Assembly (NCBI RefSeq): GCF_963664135.1
Contig: NZ_OY760905.1
Location: forward strand, 2,630,736 to 2,694,735
Length of the DNA stretch: 64,000 bases
Reading direction: 5' to 3'
DNA from: an uncultured Acetobacterium sp.
GTDB taxonomy: Bacteria > Bacillota > Clostridia > Eubacteriales > Eubacteriaceae
Shown here: one piece after another, positions 53,005 to 64,000 of the stretch
How positions within the stretch are numbered: the first letter of the stretch is position 1
Layout of the letters: each line of letters starts with the position of its first letter
Notes under the pieces: generated by a model
Told to the model about the DNA's origin: nothing
The model's database searches: none
Seen by the model: the letters and a program-made list of their open reading frames with translations, nothing else
Position numbers and translations under genes: made by a program

Positions 53005-54471
53005 ATGAATGTAATTTTAAGCAGTTTATTAATGATATCATCGCTGGTTCTGATTAGTCTGGGACTGATTGGTTTTCGACATAATGGTATTTCTGGGGTA
53101 AAAGCCTTTGCCATTCTGATGTTTGCCATGGCTGTTCACACGATTGCCTATGGTTTTGAGCTATTAAGCCCAAATTTGGAGTCGATGTTTATGTGGATTC
53201 GTGTGGAATATATCGCCATGTCCTTTTATCCCTTTCTGATTATGTGGTTTGCCAGAGAATATGTTGGCGAACGAAAATTTGCCAATCGGTATCTGATGGG
53301 AATTTTGCTGGGACTCAATGTGATTACCTTGTTTTTGGTGCAGACCAATCCGATGCATGGTTGGTATTATGCTCATTTAGGCGTTGATACCAGCTTGGGA
53401 TTTCCCATCATGGCAATAGAAAAAGGTTTCTGGTATTTGGTTCAGGTGACGGTTTTATATTTTGCGATTGGATATGCGCTGATTGTTTTATTAAAGCGAA
53501 TTCTTAAAACCAGAGGTTCGTCAAGGCGACGGGTCGTCCTGATTTTTGTGGGAATGTCAATGCCGCTTGTTGCAAGTATTATCTACCTGTCGGGTTGGGG
53601 AATCGGACAAATTGATCTGTCTCCTTTTTCGTATATTTTTCTAAGCATCCTGGCAGCCAGCGGATTATACCGATATGATATTTTATTTTTAAGCGAAGTA
53701 ACCCATGAAATGATTTTTAATACCATTGATGAAGCGGTTATTGTCGTCGATGGAGAAGGTTTTATTTTAAAGATTAACCGAGCCACCGGACCATTGTTTG
53801 ATGCCCTTGGTGAGCTAAGGGTAGGCGAGTTGGTTACTCAATATCGGGTTTTGGCTCATGTTCTGATCGGAAATAGGATTCAGACAGTGACAATCGGAGC
53901 GCAACACTATCAGATTCGCTTGATTCCAATCGGAAAACATCATGGAACCATCGTGGTGTTTAGCGATGTAACCGAACTGACCAACGCTAAAAAACAGTTA
54001 GAAACGCTGTCAATCACGGATCAGTTGACAAAACTCTATAATCGTCGGTATTTTGTGGATTATTTTGATCAGCTGGATCGCGATGGCGTGGTGATGTTGA
54101 TCGACATTGATCAATTTAAAGATGTGAATGACCAGTATGGTCATCCGGCTGGGGATGTCGTGTTGCAAGAAATTGCTCGGTTTTTGAACGAACATTTTGT
54201 GGATGGGATGATCTGTCGTTATGGTGGCGAGGAGTTTGTTGTCATTATTGAGGGTGAAACTACAAAAACCGCCACAGAAAGAGCCGAAACCTTTCGGGAA
54301 GCCTTCCAATGCCGTAAAACCGAATTTCCCTGTACGGTATCAATTGGGCTGTGTGCTTATGAAAAAGGAAATTACAGCAATACCATGAATCTTGTGGATA
54401 AGTTGTTATATCAGGCAAAAAATACCGGTAGAAATTGTGTTGTAACAGACGCAGAGGTTACCCGCAATTAA
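53005..54471 (+). CDS. 7TM-PAS-GGDEF signalling protein
   Basis: A 488-residue protein. Residues 1-225 hold seven membrane helices in the histidine-kinase N-terminal 7TM pattern. A PAS-like domain follows (about 235-330) and then a GGDEF domain (about 345-480) with the active variant GGEEF. The RxxD inhibitory site is absent (FVDG at that place). It probably makes cyclic di-GMP in response to a membrane-soluble cue. AACGAGGAT precedes the ATG. Confidence 0.88.
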   Translation: MNVILSSLLMISSLVLISLGLIGFRHNGISGVKAFAILMFAMAVHTIAYGFELLSPNLESMFMWIRVEYIAMSFYPFLIMWFAREYVGERKFANRYLMGILLGLNVITLFLVQTNPMHGWYYAHLGVDTSLGFPIMAIEKGFWYLVQVTVLYFAIGYALIVLLKRILKTRGSSRRRVVLIFVGMSMPLVASIIYLSGWGIGQIDLSPFSYIFLSILAASGLYRYDILFLSEVTHEMIFNTIDEAVIVVDGEGFILKINRATGPLFDALGELRVGELVTQYRVLAHVLIGNRIQTVTIGAQHYQIRLIPIGKHHGTIVVFSDVTELTNAKKQLETLSITDQLTKLYNRRYFVDYFDQLDRDGVVMLIDIDQFKDVNDQYGHPAGDVVLQEIARFLNEHFVDGMICRYGGEEFVVIIEGETTKTATERAETFREAFQCRKTEFPCTVSIGLCAYEKGNYSNTMNLVDKLLYQAKNTGRNCVVTDAEVTRN

Positions 54472-54477
54472 AAAATA

Positions 54478-54509
54478 GCAAACCGATAAAGCGGTTTGCC
54501 ATTTTTTTT
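54478..54509 (+). terminator. Rho-independent terminator
   Basis: GCAAACCG (54478-54485) pairs with CGGTTTGC (54492-54499), six-base loop, followed by an eight-base T-run. Confidence 0.87.
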
Positions 54510-54549
54510 AAGTGCTACGAAACAAAGTGTTTAAGTGTTCAAGTTAATT

Positions 54550-56526
<1,977 letters not shown>

Positions 56527-56558
56527 AATAATTCTCCTTTATTTTAAAAGCGTAGATA

Positions 56559-56611
56559 ATTGTGAAACTAACGCAAAGCAATCATTGTTCGATGTTTAGG
56601 CGTTTCACAAT
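56559..56611. repeat. Inverted repeat between the alcohol dehydrogenase and reductase genes
   Basis: ATTGTGAAAC (56559-56568) is the exact reverse complement of GTTTCACAAT (56602-56611), spaced by 33 bases. No U-tract follows on the transcribed (minus) strand. It could be an intercistronic processing hairpin or an operator. Confidence 0.5.
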
Positions 56612-56631
56612 CACCTTTTATATAAATAAAC

Positions 56632-57792
56632 TTACTGATAGCAGTCGTAAATCTTTGCCAGCGATGCGGTAATGAGTTCTTCAGTGGCCGGAACTGGGCA
56701 TAGAAAACGCAAACCTTCATTGGCGACATAATTTGTACAACCGATGATTTGCTCCCGGGATATATTTAAATCCTGAAGCGTTGGAATTCCCAGTTGTTTC
56801 TGAAATTGACGTAGCCCATTAGCAACTTCCATCCCAATTTCCTTGGGATCGGCGGCACTGACGGTTAAGCCCATGCAAGTACCGATTTTTTTGACTTTTT
56901 CGGGATAAACGGGAGCCGTTAATTCCAGGATAACTGGGGTGACCAGGGCACAGGCAATTCCATGGGGAATATGAAAGGTGGCGCCCATGGAGTGGGCAAT
57001 GGCGTGACCCAGGTGAACCATGGCATCGTTAAAGGCAATACCGGCATTATTGCTGGCCAGCGCCAGATTTTCCCGGGCTTCAAGATGCATTGAATCGGCG
57101 GCAGCGATTGGCAGCCATTTGGTAATCCGCTCAATGGTATCATAACACAGAATATCGGAGTGGGGATTGGGTTGAACACTGGTCAAGGCTTCACAAACAT
57201 GAGAAAAAGCATCCATGCCGGTATAAAGCGTAATTGCTTTGGGCATCCCCAAGGTCAATTCAGGATCAACGATGGCAAAGCTGGGCGGTGTCATGGCACC
57301 GATTTTTTCATGGTTTTTGGTATCGCTGATAACGGCGATAATGGTACTTTCCGATCCGGTACCAGAGGTGGTGGGGATCAAAATCAGTTTCAGAGAGGGA
57401 TTTTCCAGCGGTATCATCTTTCTTGAGAAGTCCAGAAGGGTCGCAACATCGACAGTGTTGGCAGCTAAGCTGCTGATTGCTTTGGCGGTATCAAGGACGC
57501 TGCCGCCCCCAATGCCGATGATTCCATCGACGCCTTCACTTTTGGCAAGATCGGCGCCGGCCTGAACGGTGTAATCAGGGGCATCCATTTCACAACGATT
57601 AAATAAAACTGATTCGATACCGGCTGCTTTTAAAGCGTCGATTACTTTTTGGGCATGACCCATTTGTTCAACGTTTTCATCGGTGACGACTAAAACCTTA
57701 CTAAAGCCTAATTCTTTTGCCACATCTCCGGTTGTACTCACGGCGCCTGTTCCGAAAGCCACCGGACATAATTGGGTGTATCTTTGTACCAT
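56632..57792 (-). CDS. Iron-containing alcohol dehydrogenase
   Basis: A 386-residue group III alcohol dehydrogenase. The NAD site is GIGGGSVLDTAKA; the iron ligands are Asp and His in GMDAFSHVCEALTS and the two His in HLGHAIAHSMG...FHIPHG. Substrates in the family range from ethanol and butanol to propanediols and lactaldehyde. AGGAGGATT precedes the ATG. The gene is divergent from a PucR-type regulator and lies ahead of the flavin reductase gene. Confidence 0.92.
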   Translation of the reverse strand: MVQRYTQLCPVAFGTGAVSTTGDVAKELGFSKVLVVTDENVEQMGHAQKVIDALKAAGIESVLFNRCEMDAPDYTVQAGADLAKSEGVDGIIGIGGGSVLDTAKAISSLAANTVDVATLLDFSRKMIPLENPSLKLILIPTTSGTGSESTIIAVISDTKNHEKIGAMTPPSFAIVDPELTLGMPKAITLYTGMDAFSHVCEALTSVQPNPHSDILCYDTIERITKWLPIAAADSMHLEARENLALASNNAGIAFNDAMVHLGHAIAHSMGATFHIPHGIACALVTPVILELTAPVYPEKVKKIGTCMGLTVSAADPKEIGMEVANGLRQFQKQLGIPTLQDLNISREQIIGCTNYVANEGLRFLCPVPATEELITASLAKIYDCYQ

Positions 57793-58102
57793 ATTAATCC
57801 TCCTATACGTTAGTCATGAACGAATTTTTGTTAAAGAAATGTCATTCATCGATTTGCTATCAGTATAGCAGTTGGGGTCGGCTTCGTCTTTGTGAGGGTT
57901 TGAGATTTTAAACGTTTTTAGAGCAACATCTGGACAAACTGACTTTGTCGAATTTTACAAATTAGGGGTTAGAAATGTGCAAGAAATTCCAATAATCGGG
58001 CGATGAATTAGCAAAGTTAATTTATTAAATGAGTTTAATGTACAGCAGTTTATGACCATGATATAATGAACCAAATTTAAAAATATGGGAAGGTGTTTCT
58101 TG
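57793..58102. promoter_or_regulatory. Divergent control region between alcohol dehydrogenase and PucR-type regulator
   Basis: Toward the regulator, TGTACA (58039-58044) and TATAAT (58062-58067) are 17 bases apart with TG one base before the -10. Toward the dehydrogenase, an extended -10 TGCTATACT is readable on the minus strand (TATACT at 57862-57867) within the dyad GCTAT-CAGT-ATAGC, with a weak -35. The dyad overlapping a -10 could bind a regulator. Confidence 0.6.
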
Positions 58103-59659
58103 ATGGCTGTCGCACTAAAAAAAATTATTTCAGCATTAACTGAAGCGGGTATAAAAACGAGGATAAATGAGACCTTTGAGGATATCGAAATTCAGGGGTA
58201 TGACAAATATTCTGGTCAGTCAGAAAGTTTGTTGGCTAATCATATTTATGTGACAAATGCCTCATCAATGAAGAATTCATCTTTAATGGCTAAGTATCAT
58301 TTTATTATTATTGAAGACAGCCTTCTGTCTGAACGAGCATCAGAGAACAACCCTTCCAAGATTATTGCTTTGAATAAAGATCAAGATCTGGCAACAGTTC
58401 TGATGATTCTTGAAAAGCTATTTGCGGATCAAAGGCGAATTGGTGAGTGCTCGATAAAACTTCTACAAGCCTGCCAAAAAGGTTATACCATCCAGCAATT
58501 ATTGGATTTAGGATATCAACTATTGAATAATCCCGTACTACTGGTTGATATTTCACTTTGTTTTATTGCCCATTCCGGCGGCAATAACATAGAAAATGAG
58601 CCGCTTTGGGAGTGGACGCTATCTAAAGGTTATGTTGATAAAGAATATGCCCGTTCGATTATGACCGATGATTCAACCAATGAAAAAGAAGATGGCGAAG
58701 AGGTTCTGGTTATCTGGGAAACCGGTTTATTAAATCACCGGCAATTGGTGGGACGGGTGTTAAAAAACAAACGGCCATTGGCTTACTTGAAACTCCTGGA
58801 ATATCATCATCCCATTACCGACTGTGATGAGGAAATTCTGATTATGTTGTGTAATGTTCTGGCCATGAATATGGAAGATACCAATGCTATCGTCAATGCG
58901 TCGAACTCATTAAGCGACACCTTTTTAACGGCGCTGTTAAATCAGAAAATGTATGATCATGCGGCCATTGAAGAACGGGAACGGATGTATGGGCTCAAGT
59001 TATATAAAAACCTTTTTGCGGTGGTAATCCGAATTGATAACCGCCAAAATACCAATGATCGACTGTATTATTTAAAACGGATCTTTCAGAATTTTTTCAA
59101 TCGCCAAACCGTGATTATTTACAATGGTCAGCTGGTTATTCTTCTCGATACCATAACAGAAGAAATACAAAATGAACGGGAAACGACTTCTTTTGTGAAT
59201 TTACTGGAAGAAAATGACTGTACCGCCGGGATCAGTAAAATATTCTATCACCTTTATGATTTCTGCGAACATTATAAACAAGCTTACAATGCCCTGAATT
59301 TAGGGGATCTTTTAAAGAAAACCAGTCGGATCTTAAATTATGATGAGCTGATCATTCCTCATATGATCTTAAGTTTCCGGGATGAGACCAACATTCGGAA
59401 TTTGATCCATCCGGTGGTTAAGACCTTAAAAGAGCTTGATCAGAAAAAAGGAAGTAACTTTCTGGAGACGTTGATGGCGTACATTAACCACAACCAGGAT
59501 ACGACTCTCACGGCTAAAAGCCTGCATATCCACTACAATACCTTAAAATATCGAATCAATCGAATCATTGAAATAACAAACATTGATTTTTCGGATAGTG
59601 AGACCTTGTTTAATATCCAGCTATCCGTCAAGGTAAATGACATCCTGGGATGCTTATAA
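58103..59659 (+). CDS. PucR/CdaR-type transcriptional regulator
   Basis: A roughly 518-residue regulator. The C-terminal helix-turn-helix (about 450-505; LMAYINHNQDTTLTAKSLHI and NTLKYRINRI) is the PucR/CdaR HTH_30 type, preceded by a GGDEF-like degenerate region (about 300-400) typical of these proteins. The N-terminal 150 residues are a less conserved ligand-binding-type domain. The ATG at 58103 follows GGAAGG; an ATG six codons earlier has no site. It probably controls the divergent dehydrogenase/reductase operon in response to the substrate. Confidence 0.85.
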   Translation: MAVALKKIISALTEAGIKTRINETFEDIEIQGYDKYSGQSESLLANHIYVTNASSMKNSSLMAKYHFIIIEDSLLSERASENNPSKIIALNKDQDLATVLMILEKLFADQRRIGECSIKLLQACQKGYTIQQLLDLGYQLLNNPVLLVDISLCFIAHSGGNNIENEPLWEWTLSKGYVDKEYARSIMTDDSTNEKEDGEEVLVIWETGLLNHRQLVGRVLKNKRPLAYLKLLEYHHPITDCDEEILIMLCNVLAMNMEDTNAIVNASNSLSDTFLTALLNQKMYDHAAIEERERMYGLKLYKNLFAVVIRIDNRQNTNDRLYYLKRIFQNFFNRQTVIIYNGQLVILLDTITEEIQNERETTSFVNLLEENDCTAGISKIFYHLYDFCEHYKQAYNALNLGDLLKKTSRILNYDELIIPHMILSFRDETNIRNLIHPVVKTLKELDQKKGSNFLETLMAYINHNQDTTLTAKSLHIHYNTLKYRINRIIEITNIDFSDSETLFNIQLSVKVNDILGCL

Positions 59660-59724
59660 ATTTAAATTGGCACAGTGAAGCATCCGCTGACTTTTAATCA
59701 GGCTCATTAGCGAGAGCGTCCCAA

Positions 59725-60372
59725 TCATTTGGCAAGATCAATAAATCGCCGGATTAAAGTGCCGCCGTAAGAGCTTTGACAGGTCGCCTCACAAAGAAAA
59801 TGATCGGTGCATTCAGGATGAAATTGGACTCCCCAGATATTTTGGTCATATAAAACCGCATGATAGGGTTCAAAATTATTTTTAGCAAGCACAATGGCAT
59901 TTTCCGGCAGGCTCGTAACGGTTTGGGCATGGGATGCATAGGCATTGAATTTTGGCGGCAGGACGCCAAGTAATGAATCGTGCTTGCCTGCTTCGGTCAG
60001 TTCAATTTCAATTTCGCCCTTTTCTTCGCCAAGTTGATGATACCCTACCGATCCGCCAAAACTTTGAGCTAAAAGTTGATGGCCATAGCAGATGCCCAAG
60101 ATCGGAATATGCTTTTGAGCAATTTGTTTAATCCACTGGGAGGTTGTCACGCTCCAGGGATCGAGATCGGTGACCATGAACGGAGATCCGGTAATAATAA
60201 TAGCTGTAACATCATCCATTAGAACGGGAACAGCATTTTCGTGGACGGAAATAACGTACACATCTTCATAGGGAATCCCGGCACATCTGGCGATGCGCTC
60301 ATCACAATCCCCACATTTTTTAATAATAGTTTTATCAGAAACACCTGTTTTAATAATGAGTAGCTTACCCAT
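59725..60372 (-). CDS. Class I glutamine amidotransferase domain protein
   Basis: A roughly 215-residue stand-alone GATase1 domain: nucleophile Cys in GICYGHQLLAQ, and the His-Glu dyad in VQFHPEC. Similar free-standing proteins are annotated as GMP-synthase-like or gamma-glutamyl hydrolases; no synthetase partner is adjacent. An internal CGDCDE stretch near residue 20-25 is unusual. The ATG at 60372 follows GGCGGGTG; a GTG three codons earlier overlaps that site. Confidence 0.82.
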   Translation of the reverse strand: MGKLLIIKTGVSDKTIIKKCGDCDERIARCAGIPYEDVYVISVHENAVPVLMDDVTAIIITGSPFMVTDLDPWSVTTSQWIKQIAQKHIPILGICYGHQLLAQSFGGSVGYHQLGEEKGEIEIELTEAGKHDSLLGVLPPKFNAYASHAQTVTSLPENAIVLAKNNFEPYHAVLYDQNIWGVQFHPECTDHFLCEATCQSSYGGTLIRRFIDLAK

Positions 60373-60602
60373 TGCAATCACCCGCCAAATTTATTTTTTA
60401 TTAATTTATTTTTAATGATATATTTTTTAATAATTGATTTATTTCATATAAAACCTGTATGCTAATGCTTTTATGTTAACATGCTAATAAATAAAAAACA
60501 ATTCATTTTCGAAAGCAAACGTGAAAAGAAAACATGTCAATATCATCCAAGAAATCTGTTTTTTATTAGGCTATACTAGTTACAAAGAAGGAGGTAGCGG
60601 AA

Positions 60603-61436
60603 ATGAAACACAACGAAGAACGTACCGTTCGGTATGATAACGACCTGAAAATTGAAGCCTTTTGTTTAAAAGGCATCATTCAAAAATTTCCCAACCACTT
60701 TCATGAACATTATGTGATTGGTTTTATTGAAAGTGGACACAGAAAATTATCCTGTAAAAATAAAGAGTACACAGTTGGTCCCGGAGATCTGCTGCTTTTT
60801 AATCCGTATGACAATCATTTCTGCGAACAAGTGGATGATAAAACCCTGGATTACCGGTGTTTAAATATCAAACCGGAAATAATGAGGGCAGTGGTTTTCG
60901 AAATTACAGGGAAGCAAGAAAATCTGGTCTTTGAGCAGCCGGTGGTCTATCGAAGTGAACAGGTAACGGTGCTGGGGGAACTCCACAAAATGCTGATAGA
61001 GGGACAAAAAGAATTCAACAAAGAAGAGGCTTTTTTGTTTTTAATTGAACAGTTGATTGACGAATATGGCAGTTGGGAATCCGATCATCGCCATCAAGAA
61101 AGCAATGCTGCGATTGAATTAATCTGCGACTACCTGGAGAAAAATTTTCAGGAACGGATTTCATTAAATGATTTATCGATCTTAACCGGCTGTAGCAAAT
61201 ATTATCTGGTGCGAGCCTTCACAAAAACAAAAGGGATTACTCCTTACCGATATCTGGAGACAGTGCGAATCAACGCCGCAAAAGCCTTGTTGGAAAAAGG
61301 TGTGGAGCCCATTGACGTGGCACTGCAAACGGGATTTTCGGATCAAAGCCATTTTTCAAATTTCTTCAAAGGCTTCATCGGGATTACCCCCAAGCAGTAT
61401 CAGAAAATATTTACGGATGAAGGGAGCGACGATTGA
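60603..61436 (+). CDS. AraC-family regulator with cupin-type sensor domain
   Basis: A 277-residue AraC regulator. The N-terminal arm and cupin barrel ([36 protein letters not shown]) are of the AraC_binding type. The C-terminal pair of helix-turn-helix motifs includes [19 protein letters not shown] and [28 protein letters not shown] precedes the ATG. Its stop overlaps the start of the EamA gene, so it is probably the regulator of that exporter. Confidence 0.9.
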   Translation: MKHNEERTVRYDNDLKIEAFCLKGIIQKFPNHFHEHYVIGFIESGHRKLSCKNKEYTVGPGDLLLFNPYDNHFCEQVDDKTLDYRCLNIKPEIMRAVVFEITGKQENLVFEQPVVYRSEQVTVLGELHKMLIEGQKEFNKEEAFLFLIEQLIDEYGSWESDHRHQESNAAIELICDYLEKNFQERISLNDLSILTGCSKYYLVRAFTKTKGITPYRYLETVRINAAKALLEKGVEPIDVALQTGFSDQSHFSNFFKGFIGITPKQYQKIFTDEGSDD

Positions 61437-62371
61437 TAGATCAAGATAATTTAACCGGACATTTAGCGGCCGTTTTTTCGATTTTGGTTTGGGGAACCAC
61501 CTTTGCGTCAACAAAAATTTTGCTCACAGCTTTTTCACCCATCGAAATTCTCGTTTTTCGTTTCACCATTGGGTTTATTGCCCTTACTCTGGTCTACCCC
61601 AAGCGATTGCCGATTTCCAATCGCCATGAAGAAATACTTTTTATGGGGGCGGGACTGTGCGGGGTCACGCTTTATTTTCTACTTGAGAATATTGCCTTGA
61701 CCTATACCTATACTTCCAATGTGGGGGTCATTATTTCCATCGCACCTTTTTTTACCGCCATTTTGGCGCATTTGTTTTTAGCTGGAGAAAAACTCAGTGC
61801 CCATTTCTTCATCGGATTTGTGGCGGCGATTATAGGGATATTTCTGATTAGTTTTAATGGTACCACGGTGTTGCAGCTCAACCCGCTGGGCGATTTGCTG
61901 GCGGTACTGGCGGCCTTGGTGTGGGCAATTTATTCGGTGCTAACAAAAAAAATAAGTGCTTTTGGATATCACACGATTCAGACTACCCGGCGAATCTTTT
62001 TTTATGGGCTGTTATTTATGATTCCGACCCTGCCATTTTTTGACTTTCATTGGCGTTTGTCACCTTTTTACCAACCGGTTTATATACTCAATTTGCTTTT
62101 TCTGGGACTGTTGGCTTCAGCCGTTTGTTTTGTCACCTGGAATCTGGCGGTAAAGCGATTAGGCGCCACGAAAACCAGCGTCTATATTTATATGGTTCCG
62201 GTAATCACCGTGGTGACTTCGGTGATTGTCTTAAATGAAAAAATAACATCACTGGCTGTTTTGGGAACGATGCTGACATTGTTTGGATTATTAATTTCCG
62301 AAAAGCGGCTACCTTTCAGGAAAAAACAAAATGATCAAGTAGCGGTTAAAAAGCAGCACTTGGAAACTTAA
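61433..62371 (+). CDS. EamA/DMT-family transporter
   Basis: A 312-residue protein with ten predicted helices in two EamA repeats. [12 protein letters not shown] near the start and [16 protein letters not shown] at the second repeat are family marks. Members export amino acids or other metabolites. The start is TTG, overlapping the AraC stop by four bases, with AAGGGAG upstream. Substrate unknown; probably one that the adjacent AraC protein senses. Confidence 0.86.
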   Translation: MIDQDNLTGHLAAVFSILVWGTTFASTKILLTAFSPIEILVFRFTIGFIALTLVYPKRLPISNRHEEILFMGAGLCGVTLYFLLENIALTYTYTSNVGVIISIAPFFTAILAHLFLAGEKLSAHFFIGFVAAIIGIFLISFNGTTVLQLNPLGDLLAVLAALVWAIYSVLTKKISAFGYHTIQTTRRIFFYGLLFMIPTLPFFDFHWRLSPFYQPVYILNLLFLGLLASAVCFVTWNLAVKRLGATKTSVYIYMVPVITVVTSVIVLNEKITSLAVLGTMLTLFGLLISEKRLPFRKKQNDQVAVKKQHLET

Positions 62372-62414
62372 GGGAACTGGTTTTTTGATACATAAAAATA
62401 AGTTTAAAGCTATT

Positions 62415-62457
62415 TTCCACCTGGTTTATGATAAAATAAACCAAGTGGAAATTTTTT
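62415..62457 (+). terminator. Rho-independent terminator
   Basis: Fifteen-base arms (62415-62429 with 62436-62450, one mismatch) around a six-base loop, followed by a T-run. It separates the EamA transcript from the ChW-VanY gene. Confidence 0.78.
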
Positions 62458-62505
62458 ATGGAGAAATGACAAAAACGAATATCAATGAGTGAAAGTGAGG
62501 ACGAA

Positions 62506-64000
62506 ATGGGAATGATAAGATCAAGTATCGGTTTGGTTACAAGTTTAAAAAAAACAGTTTTCTTAGGGATGGCTTTTTTATTGATAATTAGCCCAGCGTT
62601 TAGCGGCGTCAAGGCTGAAGATAATCAAACAGAAAATGAAAACGCTGTCAGTATAAATGCAGATGCTGTAAATCAAGAAACAACTTCGCAAAGTACCGTC
62701 AATTCGAGTTTGGGTTGCTCCTATCGAACCCATGTACAGAATGTCGGTTGGCAGGCTTACGTTAGTAATGGAGCGATGAGCGGGACTGAAAGCCAGGGAC
62801 TTCGTCTGGAGGGGATCGAGGTTAAACTGGATAATGTCACCGGAGATGTGGGAGTGGAATACACCACCCATGTGGAAAATATCGGTTGGCAGAATTATGT
62901 TAAAAATGGCGCAATGAGCGGAACGGAAGGCAAGTCACTGCGGCTGGAAGCCATTAAAATCCGCCTGACTGGTAGTGATGCCAAGAATTATGATGTTTAT
63001 TACCAGGTTCACGCCCAGAATATTGGCTGGCTGGATTGGGCAAAAAACGACATGAGTGCCGGAAGCGAGGGCTTTGGACTGCGGCTGGAAGGGATTAGAA
63101 TTGTGGTAGTGCCTAAGGGTGATCCGGCTCCCGGTTCAACGGAACGACCGTTTGTGACGACTAATATTCAGTACAGCTATCAGACTCACATTCAGAACAT
63201 CGGTTGGCAGGGGTGGAAGAAGAATGGCGAATTGAGTGGGACAACCGGACAGAATCTCCGCTTGGAAGCCATCGAAATAAAAGATGAAAATCCCGAAAGT
63301 AATATCGGTATTGAATATCAGACCCATGTTCAGAATATCGGCTGGCAGGGATGGAAAGCAGCCGGAGAAATGAGTGGAACCTCCAATCAGGGGTTGCGAC
63401 TGGAAGCCATCCAAATCCGACTGACTGGCGCCAATGCCGATCTATTTGATGTTTATTATGAAGCTTATACAGAAGGCTTTGGCTGGATGCCCTGGGTTAA
63501 AAATGGCGAAAGTGCCGGAACCGAAGGTTTAGGACTGCGGTTGGAAGGCATTAAAATAATTATTCAGCAAAAAGGTGTGCCGGTACCGAGTCCCACCGAA
63601 AATGAGTTGGGATCAATGGCGCAGCTGGTCAATAAAAACCACAGTGTTTCGGCAGAATATGTGCCAGGTGATTTGGTTTGGGTCAATCTGCCATCCACCC
63701 GAGATACGCAGCTGCGGGCAGATGCTGCCCAACACTTAATTCAGCTGTTTAACGGTGCCAGTGCCCAGGGGTTGACCCTCTATTGTTGTTCGGGCTATCG
63801 ATCCTATGCGACTCAGTCTTCGCTTTATCAATGGAATGTGGATATGTACGGGGTGGCTGGAGCTGAACTGGTCAGTGCCCGGCCGGGAATGAGTGAGCAT
63901 CAATTGGGACTGGCCATGGATGTGACATCGGCAACCGTGGATTTTGATTTGGTCGAGAATTTTGGTTCGACGGCGGAAGGTCAGTTTATCCGAGACCACG
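62506..64000 (+). CDS. Secreted ChW-repeat VanY-type D-Ala-D-Ala carboxypeptidase, 3' end outside window
   Basis: The frame runs to the window edge without a stop (498 codons visible). It begins with a signal peptide (TVFLGMAFLLIISPAFSGVKA), then an acidic linker. Six ChW repeats follow, each with a core like HVQNIGWQ and ending SGTE...LRLE; they form two triads split by a Pro-rich linker (PAPGSTERP). A VanY peptidase domain comes next: GYRSYATQSSLY and SEHQLGLAMD with zinc ligands H465 and D472. ChW repeats are cell-surface modules known mainly from clostridia. It probably trims or anchors to peptidoglycan. GTGAGGACG precedes the ATG. Confidence 0.9.
   Translation, partial: MGMIRSSIGLVTSLKKTVFLGMAFLLIISPAFSGVKAEDNQTENENAVSINADAVNQETTSQSTVNSSLGCSYRTHVQNVGWQAYVSNGAMSGTESQGLRLEGIEVKLDNVTGDVGVEYTTHVENIGWQNYVKNGAMSGTEGKSLRLEAIKIRLTGSDAKNYDVYYQVHAQNIGWLDWAKNDMSAGSEGFGLRLEGIRIVVVPKGDPAPGSTERPFVTTNIQYSYQTHIQNIGWQGWKKNGELSGTTGQNLRLEAIEIKDENPESNIGIEYQTHVQNIGWQGWKAAGEMSGTSNQGLRLEAIQIRLTGANADLFDVYYEAYTEGFGWMPWVKNGESAGTEGLGLRLEGIKIIIQQKGVPVPSPTENELGSMAQLVNKNHSVSAEYVPGDLVWVNLPSTRDTQLRADAAQHLIQLFNGASAQGLTLYCCSGYRSYATQSSLYQWNVDMYGVAGAELVSARPGMSEHQLGLAMDVTSATVDFDLVENFGSTAEGQFIRDH

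Noticed and set aside
60572..60577. TATACT as -10 of the AraC gene
   Set aside because: No acceptable -35 at 16-18 bases upstream; not strong enough to list as a promoter.

Overview
The window looks like a chromosomal stretch of an anaerobic, acetogen-like member of the Clostridia (Eubacteriaceae, Acetobacterium-like). This is inferred from content, not from a marker gene: rubrerythrin, a desulfoferrodoxin-type domain, iron-dependent alcohol dehydrogenase, a flavin/Fe-S enoate-reductase-like enzyme, ChW cell-wall repeats, PucR, HxlR and WYL regulators, strong AGGAGG ribosome-binding sites with frequent TTG/GTG starts, and moderate GC. No rRNA, tRNA, CRISPR array, prophage or insertion sequence was seen.

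Layout. 1-6 kb: the end of a short PPDK-like protein, an XRE regulator fused to a complete desulfoferrodoxin domain, a DUF2087 protein and a chloramphenicol-acetyltransferase-like protein, then a two-gene ABC exporter, an HxlR regulator and an amidohydrolase. 6-11 kb: an ABC exporter (one ATPase, two permeases) followed by a sensor kinase and a NarL-type regulator, arranged like the lnrJK/lnrLMN lipopeptide-sensing modules. 11-21.5 kb: housekeeping and accessory genes (LOG-family enzyme, MFS transporter, two tandem glycerophosphodiesterases, an OmpR-type two-component pair, TVP38 protein, peptide deformylase, WYL regulator, VOC protein, GNAT, DUF1697).

21.6-37.2 kb is the highlight: one collinear gene set for a ribosomally made, modified peptide (RiPP). 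It holds four genes encoding five B12-binding radical SAM modules (one gene is a tandem fusion of two), a 90-residue Nif11-like precursor ending in a GG site and an 18-residue cysteine-free core, an orphan amino-acid-type substrate-binding lipoprotein, an HlyD-like adaptor, a C39-peptidase ABC transporter and a second ABC transporter. The last three match the NHLM-type export set. The likely flow is: leader recognition by C-terminal winged-helix-like segments of the radical SAM proteins, carbon-centred modification (C-methylation is the leading guess), cleavage after GG by the C39 domain, and export.

37-48 kb: rubrerythrin with a PerR-like box, a small alarmone synthetase, a GlsB-type membrane protein, a cysteine-rich ferredoxin-like protein, a GT2-GtrA / phosphodiester glycosidase operon, diguanylate cyclases, DUF1003, a Ca2+/H+ antiporter and a YitT protein. 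48.3-48.5 kb carries a GC-rich 68-bp direct repeat. 48.5-54.5 kb: two tandem beta-lactamase-fold lipoproteins and a 7TM-PAS-GGDEF protein. 54.5-64 kb: an alcohol dehydrogenase / old-yellow-enzyme operon divergent from a PucR-type regulator, a class-I glutamine amidotransferase, an AraC regulator with an EamA exporter, and the start of a secreted ChW-repeat VanY-type peptidase that runs off the window.
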